DNA from: Ruminococcus sp.
GTDB taxonomy: Bacteria; Bacillota_A; Clostridia; Oscillospirales; Acutalibacteraceae
Length of the DNA stretch: 35,021 nucleotides
Assembly (NCBI GenBank): GCA_017481395.1
Contig: JAFUPE010000078.1
Location: 1-35,021, forward strand
Direction of reading: 5' to 3'
In this document: piece by piece, positions 18,461 through 27,126 of the stretch
How the letters are laid out: each line of letters begins with the position of its first letter
How positions within the stretch are numbered: position 1 is the first letter of the stretch
Notes under the pieces: generated by a model
What the model was told of the DNA's origin: nothing
Databases searched by the model: none
What the model saw: the letters and a program-made list of their open reading frames with translations, nothing else
Position numbers and translations under genes: made by a program

Positions 18461-19560
18461 TATAAAACCTCTCCTTCTTTTATTTCAAAAAGCTTTGCAT
18501 TATTAAGATGTTCACTTTTAAGAGGCTCGCAACAGGTTATAAAAACCTGATTTTCTTCAGTATTTTTAAGCAGAAATTCTTGCCTTTTAACATCAAGCTC
18601 ACTCATAACGTCGTCAAGAAGTACTACAGGAGGCTCCGAAAATGCTTCTTTCATAATTCTTGCCTCAGAAAGCTTTAAAGAAAGCACTATACTTCTTTGC
18701 TGACCTTGTGAACCAAACCGTCTGGCACTTTTGGAATTTATGAAAAATTCAAGGTCATCTCTGTGAGGACCTGCATTTGTAACGCCAAGGTAAATATCCT
18801 CTCGCCTTACTCGCTTAAATTCTTTTTTAAGCATTTCTGTGATTTTTTCTTTTGAAAATATACCTTCTTCTTTTAAAGCTGCAGAGCAATATTTAATGTC
18901 AAGCTCTTCACTTTCAGATGAAATTCCCGAATGAAGCTCCTTAGCAATTACCTTTAGTTTTTCTAAAAATTCGAGCCTTTTTAATATAATTTCAGTACCT
19001 AATTCAATAAGTACTTCATCCCAGATTTCAAGGGTTTCTTTAAGCTCCTTGTGCTTTGAAATTTCTTTAAGCAAAGCATTTCTTTGCTGAAGTGTCTGAT
19101 TATATTTATTAAGCCTTACAGCATAACGTAAATCCTGCTGACAAATTGAACCATCAATAAACTTACGTCTTAAGGAAGGTCCGTTTTTTATTAAAGTAAG
19201 ATGCTCAGGCGAAAATACCACAGCCGAAAAATGCTGAGAAAGGTATGCACATGAACTTTTCTTTACACTGTTTATTATTACCTCTTTTTTAGAACCCTGA
19301 TACAGAATTTCGGCTTTTTGTTCACGTTTTCCTGCGTTAAACTCCATAAAAAGCCTTGCATTGTTTTTGCCAAACTTAATAATTTCCGAGTCTTTCGCTC
19401 CGCGAAATGAATGGCCGCCTGAAAAAAGCCACACAGCCTCAAGTAAATTTGTTTTACCCTGAGCATTAAAGCCGTAAATTACATTTACTTTATCGGAAGG
19501 CTCTATTCTGTTGTCCGAAAGATTTCTGTAATTTTTAAACTCAAGGGCATTTACTTTCAA
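18460..19560 (-). CDS. recF: DNA replication and repair protein RecF
   Basis: A 366-residue SMC-like ABC ATPase that helps load RecA at single-strand gaps during recombinational repair. It has Walker [10 protein letters not shown] (about 30-38), the signature [18 protein letters not shown] (about 290-307) and Walker [13 protein letters not shown] (about 318-329). The length matches the family. The start overlaps the end of the S4-domain gene by 4 bases (ATGA) and the end touches remB, so it is inside a tightly coupled operon. Confidence 0.97.
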   Translation of the reverse strand: MKVNALEFKNYRNLSDNRIEPSDKVNVIYGFNAQGKTNLLEAVWLFSGGHSFRGAKDSEIIKFGKNNARLFMEFNAGKREQKAEILYQGSKKEVIINSVKKSSCAYLSQHFSAVVFSPEHLTLIKNGPSLRRKFIDGSICQQDLRYAVRLNKYNQTLQQRNALLKEISKHKELKETLEIWDEVLIELGTEIILKRLEFLEKLKVIAKELHSGISSESEELDIKYCSAALKEEGIFSKEKITEMLKKEFKRVRREDIYLGVTNAGPHRDDLEFFINSKSARRFGSQGQQRSIVLSLKLSEARIMKEAFSEPPVVLLDDVMSELDVKRQEFLLKNTEENQVFITCCEPLKSEHLNNAKLFEIKEGEVL

Positions 19561-19775
19561 TCAGCGTCCACCTCAATTAAAAAATTATCAATCTCTGCTT
19601 TGTCACCTTTACGCATTTTTTTACCACGCATAGTGCATACTTCTCCGTTTACCTTAACCTGACCATCCTGAATTAAAAATTTTGCTCCGCCGCCTGTATC
19701 TACGGCACCTGCAAATTTAAGCAAATTGTCAAGTCTTATAAATTCGGTATCTATTTTAATAATTTCAGTTCTCAT
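19557..19775 (-). CDS. yaaA: S4-domain RNA-binding protein YaaA/RlbA
   Basis: A 72-residue S4-domain protein between dnaN and recF, the standard position in Firmicutes. The S4 core is visible: [30 protein letters not shown] and RGKKMRKGD. Homologs bind RNA and have been linked to late 50S ribosome assembly. Two adjacent ATG codons occur (19778 and 19775). The second has the better spacing to GAGG. The frame overlaps the end of dnaN by about 11-14 bases. Confidence 0.92.
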   Translation of the reverse strand: MRTEIIKIDTEFIRLDNLLKFAGAVDTGGGAKFLIQDGQVKVNGEVCTMRGKKMRKGDKAEIDNFLIEVDAD

Positions 19776-20871
19776 CATTAATCCTCATAGGTACAACAAG
19801 GAATGTAAATGCATCACCATTAACAGGGCTTACAATCATAGGAGTAAGACTGCCGTTTAAAACAAGCATAACCTCGTCGCATTCAGAATTTTTAAGTGCA
19901 TCTAAAAGATAACGGTTATTAAAGCCGATTTCTACATCACTGCCTATAGTACCTACCTGTAAAGAATCAGAAGCACGACCTACGGAAGTTTTGCAGGTTA
20001 ATTTAATTTCATCCTTACCGAAAGAACACTTAACAGGAGACTGTATTCTCTCGCTTGTTAAGAGGCTCATTCTTTCAACAGCACTTATAAGCTTTCTTGT
20101 ATTAATTCTTACTTCTGTGTTTTTATCCTTTGGAATTGTAGTTTCGTAATCAAGGAATGTACCCTCAATAAGACGGGAAATAACAGAATAGGTGCCTACT
20201 GTAAAGAGCACATGACGCTGACCGACAATAATATTGATTTTTTCTTCGTCAGAGTCAATAAGCTTTAAAATTTCCATCTGAATCTTACCGGGAACAATAA
20301 ACTGAGTATTTCGCTGTGACTCAATATTCTCTTTTCTTATTGCCATACGGTAACCGTCAATAGCTACAATACGGAGTATATTATCTTTTATTTCATACAA
20401 AGAACCTGTGTAAATAGGCTTTGCCATATTGTCAGAAACAGCGTAAATTGTCTGGCGAATCATATTTTTAAGAACGCCTGCATCAAGAGTAATTTCGTCT
20501 GTGCTTTCAAAGGTAGGAATATCGGGATACTCAATGGAAGACATACCGATAATCTGATAGTCTGCGTTACCTGAATTAATGTAGAAAATATAACGCTCGT
20601 CACTTTCAAAGCTTGCAATTTCTTCGGGAAGCTTGCGTACGATATCTGAAAAAAGCTTTGCACCAACAACAATTTCGCCCTGTTCAGAAATAGTAGCATC
20701 AATTGTTGTAGTAATACCTATTTCAAGGTCATATCCTGTTAAGGTAAGCTTATTGTCGTATGCTTTTATAAGTATTCCTTCAAGTGCAGGAAGGGTTGCC
20801 TTTGCAGAAACTGCCCTCTGGACATTCATAAGAGCTTCTGAAAGCTCTGAACGAATACATGTAAATTTCAT
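19765..20871 (-). CDS. dnaN: DNA polymerase III sliding clamp (beta subunit)
   Basis: A 368-residue three-domain sliding clamp, the usual length. Recognisable elements are [11 protein letters not shown] and [12 protein letters not shown] in domain 1, [12 protein letters not shown] in domain 2, and [13 protein letters not shown] followed by the C-terminal MIVSPVNGD...FLVVPMRIN segment. The clamp tethers polymerase and many partner proteins to DNA. AAAGGA precedes the ATG. The gene starts only about 25 bases from the AT-rich tandem repeat of the origin, so its leader is the likely DNA unwinding region. Confidence 0.98.
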   Translation of the reverse strand: MKFTCIRSELSEALMNVQRAVSAKATLPALEGILIKAYDNKLTLTGYDLEIGITTTIDATISEQGEIVVGAKLFSDIVRKLPEEIASFESDERYIFYINSGNADYQIIGMSSIEYPDIPTFESTDEITLDAGVLKNMIRQTIYAVSDNMAKPIYTGSLYEIKDNILRIVAIDGYRMAIRKENIESQRNTQFIVPGKIQMEILKLIDSDEEKINIIVGQRHVLFTVGTYSVISRLIEGTFLDYETTIPKDKNTEVRINTRKLISAVERMSLLTSERIQSPVKCSFGKDEIKLTCKTSVGRASDSLQVGTIGSDVEIGFNNRYLLDALKNSECDEVMLVLNGSLTPMIVSPVNGDAFTFLVVPMRINDEN

Positions 20872-20929
20872 AGTAACGTTCCTTTCTAAAAAAAATGAAT
20901 TGATTTGAATTGATTTTATTTAATAAAAA

Positions 20930-20944
20930 TAGTAGTAGTAGTAG
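20930..20944 (+). other. DnaA-trio element, five TAG repeats
   Basis: Five uninterrupted TAG triplets, preceded by an A/T-only run and followed by a GC-rich heptamer. In B. subtilis such trios on one strand nucleate a DnaA filament on single-stranded DNA and trigger melting of the AT-rich flank. Here the flank lies on the dnaN side. Confidence 0.8.
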
Positions 20945-21029
20945 GGAGCGTGAATTTGTTGAAACCTTTAAATTCTTCTGATTTAATCAGCATTTTTATT
21001 TCCTTACTGCTATGTTTAAAAAGTACAGG

Positions 21030-21038
21030 TTATCAACA
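21030..21038 (+). other. DnaA box (TTATCAACA)
   Basis: One mismatch from the consensus TTATCCACA, in the origin gap, about 85 bases from the TAG repeats. Confidence 0.75.
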
Positions 21039-21215
21039 CTTATTATTCTGGTAATTTTTAGCATTGATAATATGTTGAAATCTGTGATGTTAATGTGTGT
21101 TAAAATGTGAGTTAGCCACTCACAGGGCAATTCGCCTTTGAAAAGGTTACCAGTTGAGATAAACTTTCATCAACGGCGGGTAGGAAATATAAAATCGGAA
21201 CGAAGTGACCATTAA

Positions 21216-21333
21216 CATTTTCGTCAGCAAATATTTCATATCGTCAGATACTTCATATTACTGAAGTAATATTTCATAACTCTTTTAAGAGTTATTTCAT
21301 GGAGAAAGATAAAGCAAAGCTTTATCTTTCTCC
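21216..21333. repeat. Array of short perfect palindromes separated by TTTCAT, entering the dnaA 3' end
   Basis: Reading the plus strand, TTTCAT or CTTCAT occurs at 21234, 21251, 21272 and 21295. The sequences between the last spacers are perfect palindromes: ATATTACT/AGTAATAT (21255-21272), ATAACTCTT/AAGAGTTAT (21276-21295) and a 15-bp stem GGAGAAAGATAAAGC/GCTTTATCTTTCTCC (21301-21315 with 21319-21333). The last arm is the 3' end of dnaA itself, including its stop codon. Two TCGTCAG copies (21221, 21241) precede. No T tract follows on the minus strand, so this is not a classical terminator. Confidence 0.75.
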
Positions 21334-22641
21334 TCTGATGTTTTTCATAATATCTTGTACGGTTTCTTTAAGCTTAGAGTCGGTTTGCATTTTCTTTTCC
21401 ATCTGCTGAACTGTATAAACAATAGTAGAATAATGCTTGCCGCCGAACTTTTCGCCTATCTGCTCCATAGTAAGAGTTGTGAGCTCGCGGGAAATGTAAA
21501 TTGCAATGTGTCTCGGATGATTAATAGAAGCTTTTCGGCTTTTCTGAGACGTAATATCCTCGGGAGTAACGCCGAAGGTACGTGCAACCTCCTCAACAAT
21601 TTTTTCGATTGTATGTTCAGGAGAAATATTGTTGCTTAAAATGTCACTAATTACCTCTGAAACAATTAGAATTGTAGGTTTTTCATTATTAAGCATATAT
21701 CTTGCCTTAAGCTTTTTAACGGTTCCTTCAAGCTGACGGATATTATTTTTAAGCTTCTGGGCAATAAACTCGGCAACCTCGTTTGACATAGGTAAATCAA
21801 GATGTTCTGCTTTACGTTTTATAATTGCAATTCTTGTTTCCATATCGGGAGGTTGAACATCTGCAAGAAGACCCCATTCAAAACGTGAGCGAAGTCTTTC
21901 TTCAAGAATGTTAATATCCTTCGGAGGGCGGTCAGAGGTAAGTACAATCTGTTTTTTGCCTTCGAAAAGGGTATTAAATGTATGGAAGAATTCCTCCTGA
22001 GTTGCTTCTTTACCGCCGATAAACTGAACGTCGTCTACTAAAAGCACATCAGCCTGTCTGTATTTATGACGAAAATCTACAGTTGTATTCTGTCTGATTG
22101 ATTCAATCAGCTCGTTTGCAAAGTCGTCGCCCTTTACATAGATAATTTGCATATCTGGGTTAGCCTTTTTAATGTCGTTACCGATTGCGTATAGAAGATG
22201 AGTTTTTCCGAGACCCGAATTACCATATAAAAACAATGGGTTATAAGCACCTGCAGGATTTGCCGCAACAGCCAGAGATGCTGCATGAGCAAACTTATTT
22301 GAAGAGCCTACAATGAAGTTTTCAAAGGTATATTCGTAGTCGGAATTGATAACCTCAATACCTGTTTCTTCTTCTTCTTTTTTCTGCTCTTCCTCAGTTA
22401 CAAAGCAAAGCTCAAAGGTAGAGCTGAAAACAGCTTCAAAAGCTTCATCAAGAAGAGATATGTAATTTCTCAGTAAGGTCTGACGGTGAAAGTCGTTAGG
22501 CACTAAAAGCACAACCTTGCCCTGTTCATAATCAAGAGAAACCGGCTTTACACGAGCAATCCAAGTTTTATATGCTATATCTGTAATTTTTGTTCTGCAA
22601 TATTCGCTTACAATCAGCCAAGCATCTTTAAAAGAATCCAT
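21322..22641 (-). CDS. dnaA: Chromosomal replication initiator DnaA
   Basis: A 439-residue AAA+ initiator. Domain I covers about 1-85, the acidic linker about 83-105, and the AAA+ core has Walker A GNSGLGKTH (140-148) and Walker B LLVDDVQF (200-207). The DNA-binding domain IV has SRKASINHPRHIAIYISREL and GGKHYSTIVY. The open frame extends 15 codons further upstream, but GGAGGACGAATAAAT places the start at the ATG at 22641, giving a normal N-terminus MDSFKDAW. The gene reads away from rpmH. Its last codons form one arm of the palindrome array. Confidence 0.98.
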   Translation of the reverse strand: MDSFKDAWLIVSEYCRTKITDIAYKTWIARVKPVSLDYEQGKVVLLVPNDFHRQTLLRNYISLLDEAFEAVFSSTFELCFVTEEEQKKEEEETGIEVINSDYEYTFENFIVGSSNKFAHAASLAVAANPAGAYNPLFLYGNSGLGKTHLLYAIGNDIKKANPDMQIIYVKGDDFANELIESIRQNTTVDFRHKYRQADVLLVDDVQFIGGKEATQEEFFHTFNTLFEGKKQIVLTSDRPPKDINILEERLRSRFEWGLLADVQPPDMETRIAIIKRKAEHLDLPMSNEVAEFIAQKLKNNIRQLEGTVKKLKARYMLNNEKPTILIVSEVISDILSNNISPEHTIEKIVEEVARTFGVTPEDITSQKSRKASINHPRHIAIYISRELTTLTMEQIGEKFGGKHYSTIVYTVQQMEKKMQTDSKLKETVQDIMKNIRGER

Positions 22642-22703
22642 ATTTATTCGTCCTCCTTCGTTAAATTTCTGTGTTATTTTTCTCAAAATCTGCCTACTAC
22701 GGC

Positions 22704-22733
22704 ATAATAAAAATGACTCTTTAATTTTATCAA
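22704..22733 (-). promoter_or_regulatory. Probable dnaA promoter
   Basis: On the minus strand TTGATA (22728-22733), 18 bases, then TATTAT (22704-22709), about 62 bases before the dnaA start codon. Confidence 0.55.
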
Positions 22734-23018
22734 ATTTTTAGTCGTAAATCAATAGTTTTTTTATATATTAATATAAGTAAAATTATACAATAATAAATGT
22801 ATGTCTATTTATATTATTGGAAAGGTAATCTGCAAATTACGTAAAATACAGATTTAATAATAAATAATTGAAGTAAGCAATAGGTTTTTTAAAAAAACTC
22901 ATAAATTAATTTTACTTTGTATTGTGCTATAACTTTTTTAAAAATACAACATATTGTATAATCTGAAAAACCTCACTACAAAGCGAAAAGTATTATAATA
23001 TGACTAAAAAAATTTTTG
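22734..23018. other. AT-rich intergenic region between dnaA and rpmH
   Basis: A strikingly AT-rich stretch without coding potential. I find no consensus DnaA box. TTATACAAT at 22783-22791 and its inverted copy at 22953-22961 are the closest. It could be a secondary part of a bipartite origin or simply the divergent promoter region. Confidence 0.5.
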
Positions 23019-23047
23019 TTGACTTTAAGGCTGGTTTTAGATATAAT
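23019..23047 (+). promoter_or_regulatory. Strong sigma-A promoter of rpmH
   Basis: TTGACT (23019-23024), exactly 17 bases, then consensus TATAAT (23042-23047), 38 bases before the rpmH start codon. Confidence 0.85.
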
Positions 23048-23085
23048 GTTACATTGCAAGGTTATGTTGTGAAAGGAGGATTAAT

Positions 23086-23220
23086 ATGCTGAGAACATAT
23101 CAACCCAAAAAGCTTCACAGAAAGAAGGAGCACGGCTTCAGAAAGAGAATGGCTGATAAAAACGGTCGTAAGGTTCTTGCTCGCAGAAGAGCAAAGGGCA
23201 GAAAGAGACTTTCTTACTAA
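23086..23220 (+). CDS. rpmH: 50S ribosomal protein L34
   Basis: A 44-residue, highly basic protein reading [20 protein letters not shown] and ending [12 protein letters not shown], the classic L34 sequence and length. AAAGGAGGA lies 6 bases before the ATG. It begins the conserved rpmH-rnpA-yidD-yidC-jag series and has a strong promoter. Confidence 0.98.
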   Translation: MLRTYQPKKLHRKKEHGFRKRMADKNGRKVLARRRAKGRKRLSY

Positions 23221-23224
23221 TCTG

Positions 23225-23262
23225 AAAGGCCACCGTTTGAGAGTGGTCTTTCTTTAGTTTTA
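23225..23262 (+). terminator. Stem-loop after rpmH (terminator or attenuator)
   Basis: AAAGGCCAC (23225-23233) pairs with GTGGTCTTT (23243-23251, one G-U) around a 9-base loop, followed by a T-rich run. It lies between rpmH and rnpA and probably lowers rnpA expression relative to L34. Confidence 0.65.
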
Positions 23263-23332
23263 AAAAGATTAAGTGCGTAACTACCACTACTACTTCTAAT
23301 GATACGCATAAAGTTTTTTCAAGGTGGTTAAT

Positions 23333-23674
23333 ATGAGTGAGATAATCACTTTATGTGATGCTTGGGCTTTCAGGCGTGCTTACCAAAAGGGTAAGAGCTT
23401 CGTCTCGCCCGAGCTTGTCACCTATGTAATAAAAAATAAACAAAATAACCTGCGTATCGGTATAACCACCGGCAAGAAAATTGGCAAGGCTTACATGCGT
23501 AGCCGTGCCAGACGAGTTATAAGAGCAGCTTTCAGAGAAATTTTAAAAGAACAAAATCCTAAAAAGTACGGCTTTGACATTGTCTTTGTTGCAAGGGGAA
23601 GAACTCCGTATACAAAAAGCACAGCTTTAAGCAAGGTAATGAAAAAGCACCTTTTGGAAAGTTCAGTTTTTTAA
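23333..23674 (+). CDS. rnpA: Ribonuclease P protein component
   Basis: A 113-residue basic protein. The RNR-like motif that binds the RNase P RNA is GKAYMRSRARRVIRAAFRE (about 67-85). Upstream is the family's central strand RIGITTGKKIG. It assists the catalytic RNA in 5' maturation of tRNA. A GTG in frame at 23324 lies inside the AAGGTGG ribosome binding site, so ATG 23333 is preferred. It ends 3 bases before yidD. Confidence 0.95.
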   Translation: MSEIITLCDAWAFRRAYQKGKSFVSPELVTYVIKNKQNNLRIGITTGKKIGKAYMRSRARRVIRAAFREILKEQNPKKYGFDIVFVARGRTPYTKSTALSKVMKKHLLESSVF

Positions 23675-23677
23675 GAT

Positions 23678-23899
23678 ATGAAAAAGCTTTTTATAAAGAT
23701 AATTCGTTTTTACCAGACGCATATTTCGGTTCATACACCGCCAATGTGTAAATATTATCCAACTTGCTCTCAATATGCCTTGGAGGCTATTGAGAATTTT
23801 GGTGCGTTCAAAGGTTTTTTTATGGCATTATGGCGGTTTTTGCGGTGCAATCCCTTTTCAAAAGGCGGGTATGACCCTGTACCGCAAAAGAAAAAGTGA
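23678..23899 (+). CDS. yidD: Membrane protein insertion efficiency factor YidD
   Basis: A 73-residue protein of the YidD/DUF37 family. It has an N-terminal amphipathic helix ([12 protein letters not shown]), the cysteine-rich core [19 protein letters not shown], and the [14 protein letters not shown] end. The family localises to the inner face of the membrane and aids YidC-dependent insertion. It lies between rnpA and yidC, the normal position. Confidence 0.97.
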   Translation: MKKLFIKIIRFYQTHISVHTPPMCKYYPTCSQYALEAIENFGAFKGFFMALWRFLRCNPFSKGGYDPVPQKKK

Positions 23900-23923
23900 T
23901 TAGTTTTTAAGGAAGGTTTGCCA

Positions 23924-24832
23924 ATGGATCTTTTTGGATTTTTAGGCGGTATTTTCGGCTGGGTGCTTTACGGTGCTTACTGGCTGGTACATAATTACGG
24001 TCTTGCAATTTTAATCTTTACCATATTTACCAAGCTTATTTTCTTTCCTTCTACTATTAAACAGCAGAAAAGTATGGCAAAGAATGCACGCCTTTCAGGG
24101 CAGATGCAGGCTCTTCGTGAGAAATATGGTACAAACCGAGAGAAATTAAACGAAGAAACACAGAAGCTTTACGAAAAAGAAGGCGTAAGCCCTTATAGCG
24201 GTTGTCTTTCTTCTTTACTTCCTATGTTTCTTCTTTTAGGTGTTTTCTACGCGGTTGCTTATCCTCTTACAAACACATTACACATTGATGCCGCTATGGT
24301 TGAAAATGCAAGACAAGCACTTACTGCAATTCCGGGTCTTAACTTATCTACCTCTGCTCAATATGGCGGACAGGTTGATATTCTTATGTATTTCAATGCC
24401 TTCCCAAGTGTACAGAATTGTTTTTCAGCAGATATGATTGAGAAAATCGGTGAGTTCAGTAACTCTTTTAACCTTTGTGGTCTTAATCTTCTTGTCAGCC
24501 CTTCAAAACTTGGTTTTTCTGTTTATCTGATTATTCCTGTGCTTTGTTTTGTTACTTCTGTTGCTTCTCAGCTTGTTATGCAGAAGATGAATGGTTCAGC
24601 ACAGAATCAGCAGGGTTGCATGAAGCTTATGATGTACGGACTTCCTCTTTTCTCGGCTTATATCGCATATACCGTACCTGCTGCGGTTGGTTTTTACTGG
24701 ATTTGCTCCACCGCAATCAGCTTTGTACAGTCAATTATTGTACACAAATTCTTTGGCCCCGACATGATGATTGCAAGGGGCGAGGCCGCCAGAGTTGCAC
24801 TTCTTGAACAGAAGGAAAATCTGGTTAAATAA
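23924..24832 (+). CDS. yidC: YidC/Oxa1 membrane protein insertase
   Basis: A 302-residue insertase with about five membrane segments. Conserved parts include IFTIFTKLIFFPSTIKQQKS (around the hydrophilic-groove position, with lysine where many homologs have arginine), the cytoplasmic coiled loop, PYSGCLSSLLPMFLLLGVFY, and the C-terminal GFYWICSTAISFVQSIIVHK. A loop of about 60 residues separates the middle segments, as in other clostridial forms. No lipobox is present. ATG 23924 is preferred over an upstream in-frame TTG because AAGGAAGG is correctly spaced. Confidence 0.96.
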   Translation: MDLFGFLGGIFGWVLYGAYWLVHNYGLAILIFTIFTKLIFFPSTIKQQKSMAKNARLSGQMQALREKYGTNREKLNEETQKLYEKEGVSPYSGCLSSLLPMFLLLGVFYAVAYPLTNTLHIDAAMVENARQALTAIPGLNLSTSAQYGGQVDILMYFNAFPSVQNCFSADMIEKIGEFSNSFNLCGLNLLVSPSKLGFSVYLIIPVLCFVTSVASQLVMQKMNGSAQNQQGCMKLMMYGLPLFSAYIAYTVPAAVGFYWICSTAISFVQSIIVHKFFGPDMMIARGEAARVALLEQKENLVK

Positions 24833-24877
24833 TTAAGAAAATTAACGGTATATTAAGATATACTTTAAGGAGAAAAA

Positions 24878-25666
24878 ATGATTAAAGAAGCTATCGGCGT
24901 AGGCGATACCGAGGTACTGGCATTAGAAGATGCCTGCAAGCAGCTTGGTGTTGAAACCTACGAGGTTGAATTTGAGACTTTACAGCGTGCAGAAAAGAAA
25001 ATTTTAGGTCTTTTCGGCGGCAGTAAAGCAAAAGTAAGAGCATTTATTAAGGTTGGTCCTGCAGAAACAGCGGCTCAGTTTGTTAAGGATGTTCTTAATG
25101 CAATGGACATTAACTCTGTTGAGGTTAAGCTTACCGAAGAAGCAGAAGGTGCTGTAATCGACCTTGAGGGCGAGGAAGTAGGCTCTATCATCGGCAGACG
25201 CGGTGAAACTTTAGATGCTTTACAGTATCTTACAGGCTTGGTTGCAAACCATGTTGATAATTCTTACTATAAGATTACAATTAACACAGGTAACTACCGT
25301 GAAAAGAGAGAAAAAACTCTTGAAATTTTAGGCAGAAAGTTAGCCTTCAAAGCTGTTAAAACAGGTATGAAAACTTCTCTTGAGCCTATGAATCCTTACG
25401 AAAGACGTGTTATTCACACAGCTGTTCAGAAGGTAAACGGTGCTACATCTTGGAGTGAAGGAGAAAACCTTCAGCGTCACGTTGTAATCGGTCCTGACGG
25501 TAACGTTAAGCCCAGAAATGACAAATACCGCGGCAGAGGCGGCCGTGGCGGAAGAAACGGCGGTAGAGGATATAATTCAAAGCCTAAGTTTGATGTTGAG
25601 AAGTCCGACAGAGCTCCTATTAATGAGGGCGAAGGTATGGGACTTTACGGCAGAATTGACAAGTAA
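24878..25666 (+). CDS. jag: RNA-binding protein KhpB/Jag with an RGG-rich tail
   Basis: A 262-residue protein. The N-terminal Jag_N domain (1-55) is followed by a KH domain with the GRRG loop at 106-109 and an R3H domain with RRVIH (about 175). KhpB, usually with KhpA, binds many RNAs and affects cell elongation and division in streptococci. The C-terminal 50 residues carry an unusual arginine/glycine tract, RGRGGRGGRNGGRG, that is not part of the core family. AAGGAG precedes the ATG. Co-oriented with yidC, 45 bases downstream. Confidence 0.95.
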   Translation: MIKEAIGVGDTEVLALEDACKQLGVETYEVEFETLQRAEKKILGLFGGSKAKVRAFIKVGPAETAAQFVKDVLNAMDINSVEVKLTEEAEGAVIDLEGEEVGSIIGRRGETLDALQYLTGLVANHVDNSYYKITINTGNYREKREKTLEILGRKLAFKAVKTGMKTSLEPMNPYERRVIHTAVQKVNGATSWSEGENLQRHVVIGPDGNVKPRNDKYRGRGGRGGRNGGRGYNSKPKFDVEKSDRAPINEGEGMGLYGRIDK

Positions 25667-25695
25667 ATAGCGACGAGTTTTAACCCGTCGATATT

Positions 25696-25728
25696 AAAGG
25701 CGGCGGTATGCCGCCTTTATTTATTTTT
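25696..25728 (+). terminator. Intrinsic terminator after jag
   Basis: AAAGGCGGC (25696-25704) pairs perfectly with GCCGCCTTT (25710-25718) around GGTAT, followed by ATTTATTTTT. A second small stem CGACG/CGTCG lies just upstream. Confidence 0.85.
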
Positions 25729-25741
25729 CAGGTGATTTTAT

Positions 25742-27109
25742 ATGAGAGAAAGTACAATTGCCGCAATAAGTACAGCTCAGGGTGCAGGCGGAATAGGAAT
25801 TATAAGAATATCGGGAGATAGGGCAATTGAAATAGCTGACAAGGTTTTTGTAGCTTTTTCGGGTACTAAGCTTTGCGAGATGCAAGGCTACAGAGCTGCA
25901 TATGGTAAAATCTTATTCGAGGGAGAAACTCTTGATGAGTGTGTTGCGCTGGTGTTTCGAGCTCCTAAAAGCTTTACCGGCGAAAATGTTGTGGAGCTTT
26001 GCTGTCATGGAGGCACATTGGTTACTAAGCTTGTGCTTCGTGCTGTTCTCTCAAGCGGAGCAGAGCCTGCTGAGGCTGGTGAATTTACTCGCCGAGCTTT
26101 TTTAAACGGCAAAATGAATCTTTCTGAAGCAGAAAGTATTATGAATCTTATTTCTGCACAAAGTAAAAGTGCATTAAAAGCGGCTACAGAAGTACGTCAA
26201 GGCAGTGTCAGTAAGAAAATTTATGCTCTTTGCGATAAATTGGAGAATACTGCCGCCCACCTTAGTGCGTGGGCAGATTTTCCCGAGGAGGATATTCCCG
26301 AGGTAAGCGACGAAGTCTTGAATGAAACGTTAGATTTCTGTTATAAAGAGCTTGAAGCTTTAATTAAGAATTACGATGCAGGCAAAGCTATTACTCAGGG
26401 TGTACCTACCGCTATTTTAGGCAAGCCCAACGTAGGTAAATCAACGCTGATGAATTTACTTTCCGGCTTTGATAAAAGCATTGTTACCGATATTCCCGGT
26501 ACTACACGTGATGTTGTAGAAGAAACCGTTGTTTTAGGTGAAATAATTCTCAGGCTTTCAGATACGGCAGGTATCCATAAAACAGATAATATTGTAGAGC
26601 AAATCGGCGTTGACCGAGCTAAAGAAAAAATTGACCAGAGCCAGCTTTTGCTTATAGTTTTTGATTCCAGCACACCTCTGGATGAAGAGGATAAGCTGAT
26701 TATCAGTGAAATCGGTGACACCCCTGCAGTAGCAGTAATTAATAAAAGCGACCTTGATAGTAAAATTGATTTAACATATATTGAGAATAAGTTTAAGCAC
26801 GTGGTATTTATCAGTGCAAAGCAAGGTACAGGTAAAGACGAGCTTATCTCTGCTGTAACAAAGGCTACGGGTACGACTGATTTTTCAGCTTCTGCCGTGC
26901 TTTTAGCAGGCGAAAGACAGCGAAGTGCCGCTGAAAATGCACTTTTAAGCGTAAAATCCGCTATAGAAGCAATGAAAGCGGGCTTTTCTCTGGATGCAGT
27001 TACCATAGATTTAGAAAATGCTCTGCAAAAGCTTTACGAGCTTGTTGGAAAAAATGTGTCTGAGGAAATTGTAGATAAAGTATTCCACAATTTCTGTGTA
27101 GGTAAATAA
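25742..27109 (+). CDS. mnmE: tRNA modification GTPase MnmE
   Basis: A 455-residue GTPase that with MnmG installs the carboxymethylaminomethyl group on uridine 34 of certain tRNAs. The N-terminal folate-binding domain starts STIAAISTAQGAGGIGIIRI. The G domain has G1 GKPNVGKST, G2/G3 region DIPGTTRDVVEE and DTAGIH, and G4 NKSD. The conserved C-terminus ends FCVGK with the catalytic cysteine. AGGTGA precedes the ATG. mnmG follows after 17 bases. Confidence 0.98.
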   Translation: MRESTIAAISTAQGAGGIGIIRISGDRAIEIADKVFVAFSGTKLCEMQGYRAAYGKILFEGETLDECVALVFRAPKSFTGENVVELCCHGGTLVTKLVLRAVLSSGAEPAEAGEFTRRAFLNGKMNLSEAESIMNLISAQSKSALKAATEVRQGSVSKKIYALCDKLENTAAHLSAWADFPEEDIPEVSDEVLNETLDFCYKELEALIKNYDAGKAITQGVPTAILGKPNVGKSTLMNLLSGFDKSIVTDIPGTTRDVVEETVVLGEIILRLSDTAGIHKTDNIVEQIGVDRAKEKIDQSQLLLIVFDSSTPLDEEDKLIISEIGDTPAVAVINKSDLDSKIDLTYIENKFKHVVFISAKQGTGKDELISAVTKATGTTDFSASAVLLAGERQRSAAENALLSVKSAIEAMKAGFSLDAVTIDLENALQKLYELVGKNVSEEIVDKVFHNFCVGK

Positions 27110-27126
27110 GATTAGGACTTGAGAAT

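Larger units (their letters stand above)
20872..21321. other. oriC: Replication origin region (oriC) between dnaA and dnaN
   Basis: The 450-base gap between dnaA and dnaN contains, from the dnaN side: a tandem 10-base repeat GAATTGATTT (20897-20906 and 20907-20916) in an AT-rich stretch; five TAG triplets (20930-20944); a GC-rich GGGAGCG; and DnaA-box-like sites. The order AT-rich, TAG trinucleotides, GC-rich, boxes matches the basal unwinding system described for B. subtilis oriC. One good box TTATCAACA lies at 21030-21038. Weaker candidates are at 20957-20965 and 21073-21081 (both sharing core TTTCAACA on the minus strand) and TTAGCCACT at 21112-21120. The dnaA-proximal part holds a hairpin array annotated separately. 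Confidence 0.88.

Noticed and set aside
26395..27006. Open frame of 203 codons on the minus strand
   Set aside because: It is antisense to the GTPase domain of mnmE with no ribosome binding site or recognisable motif.
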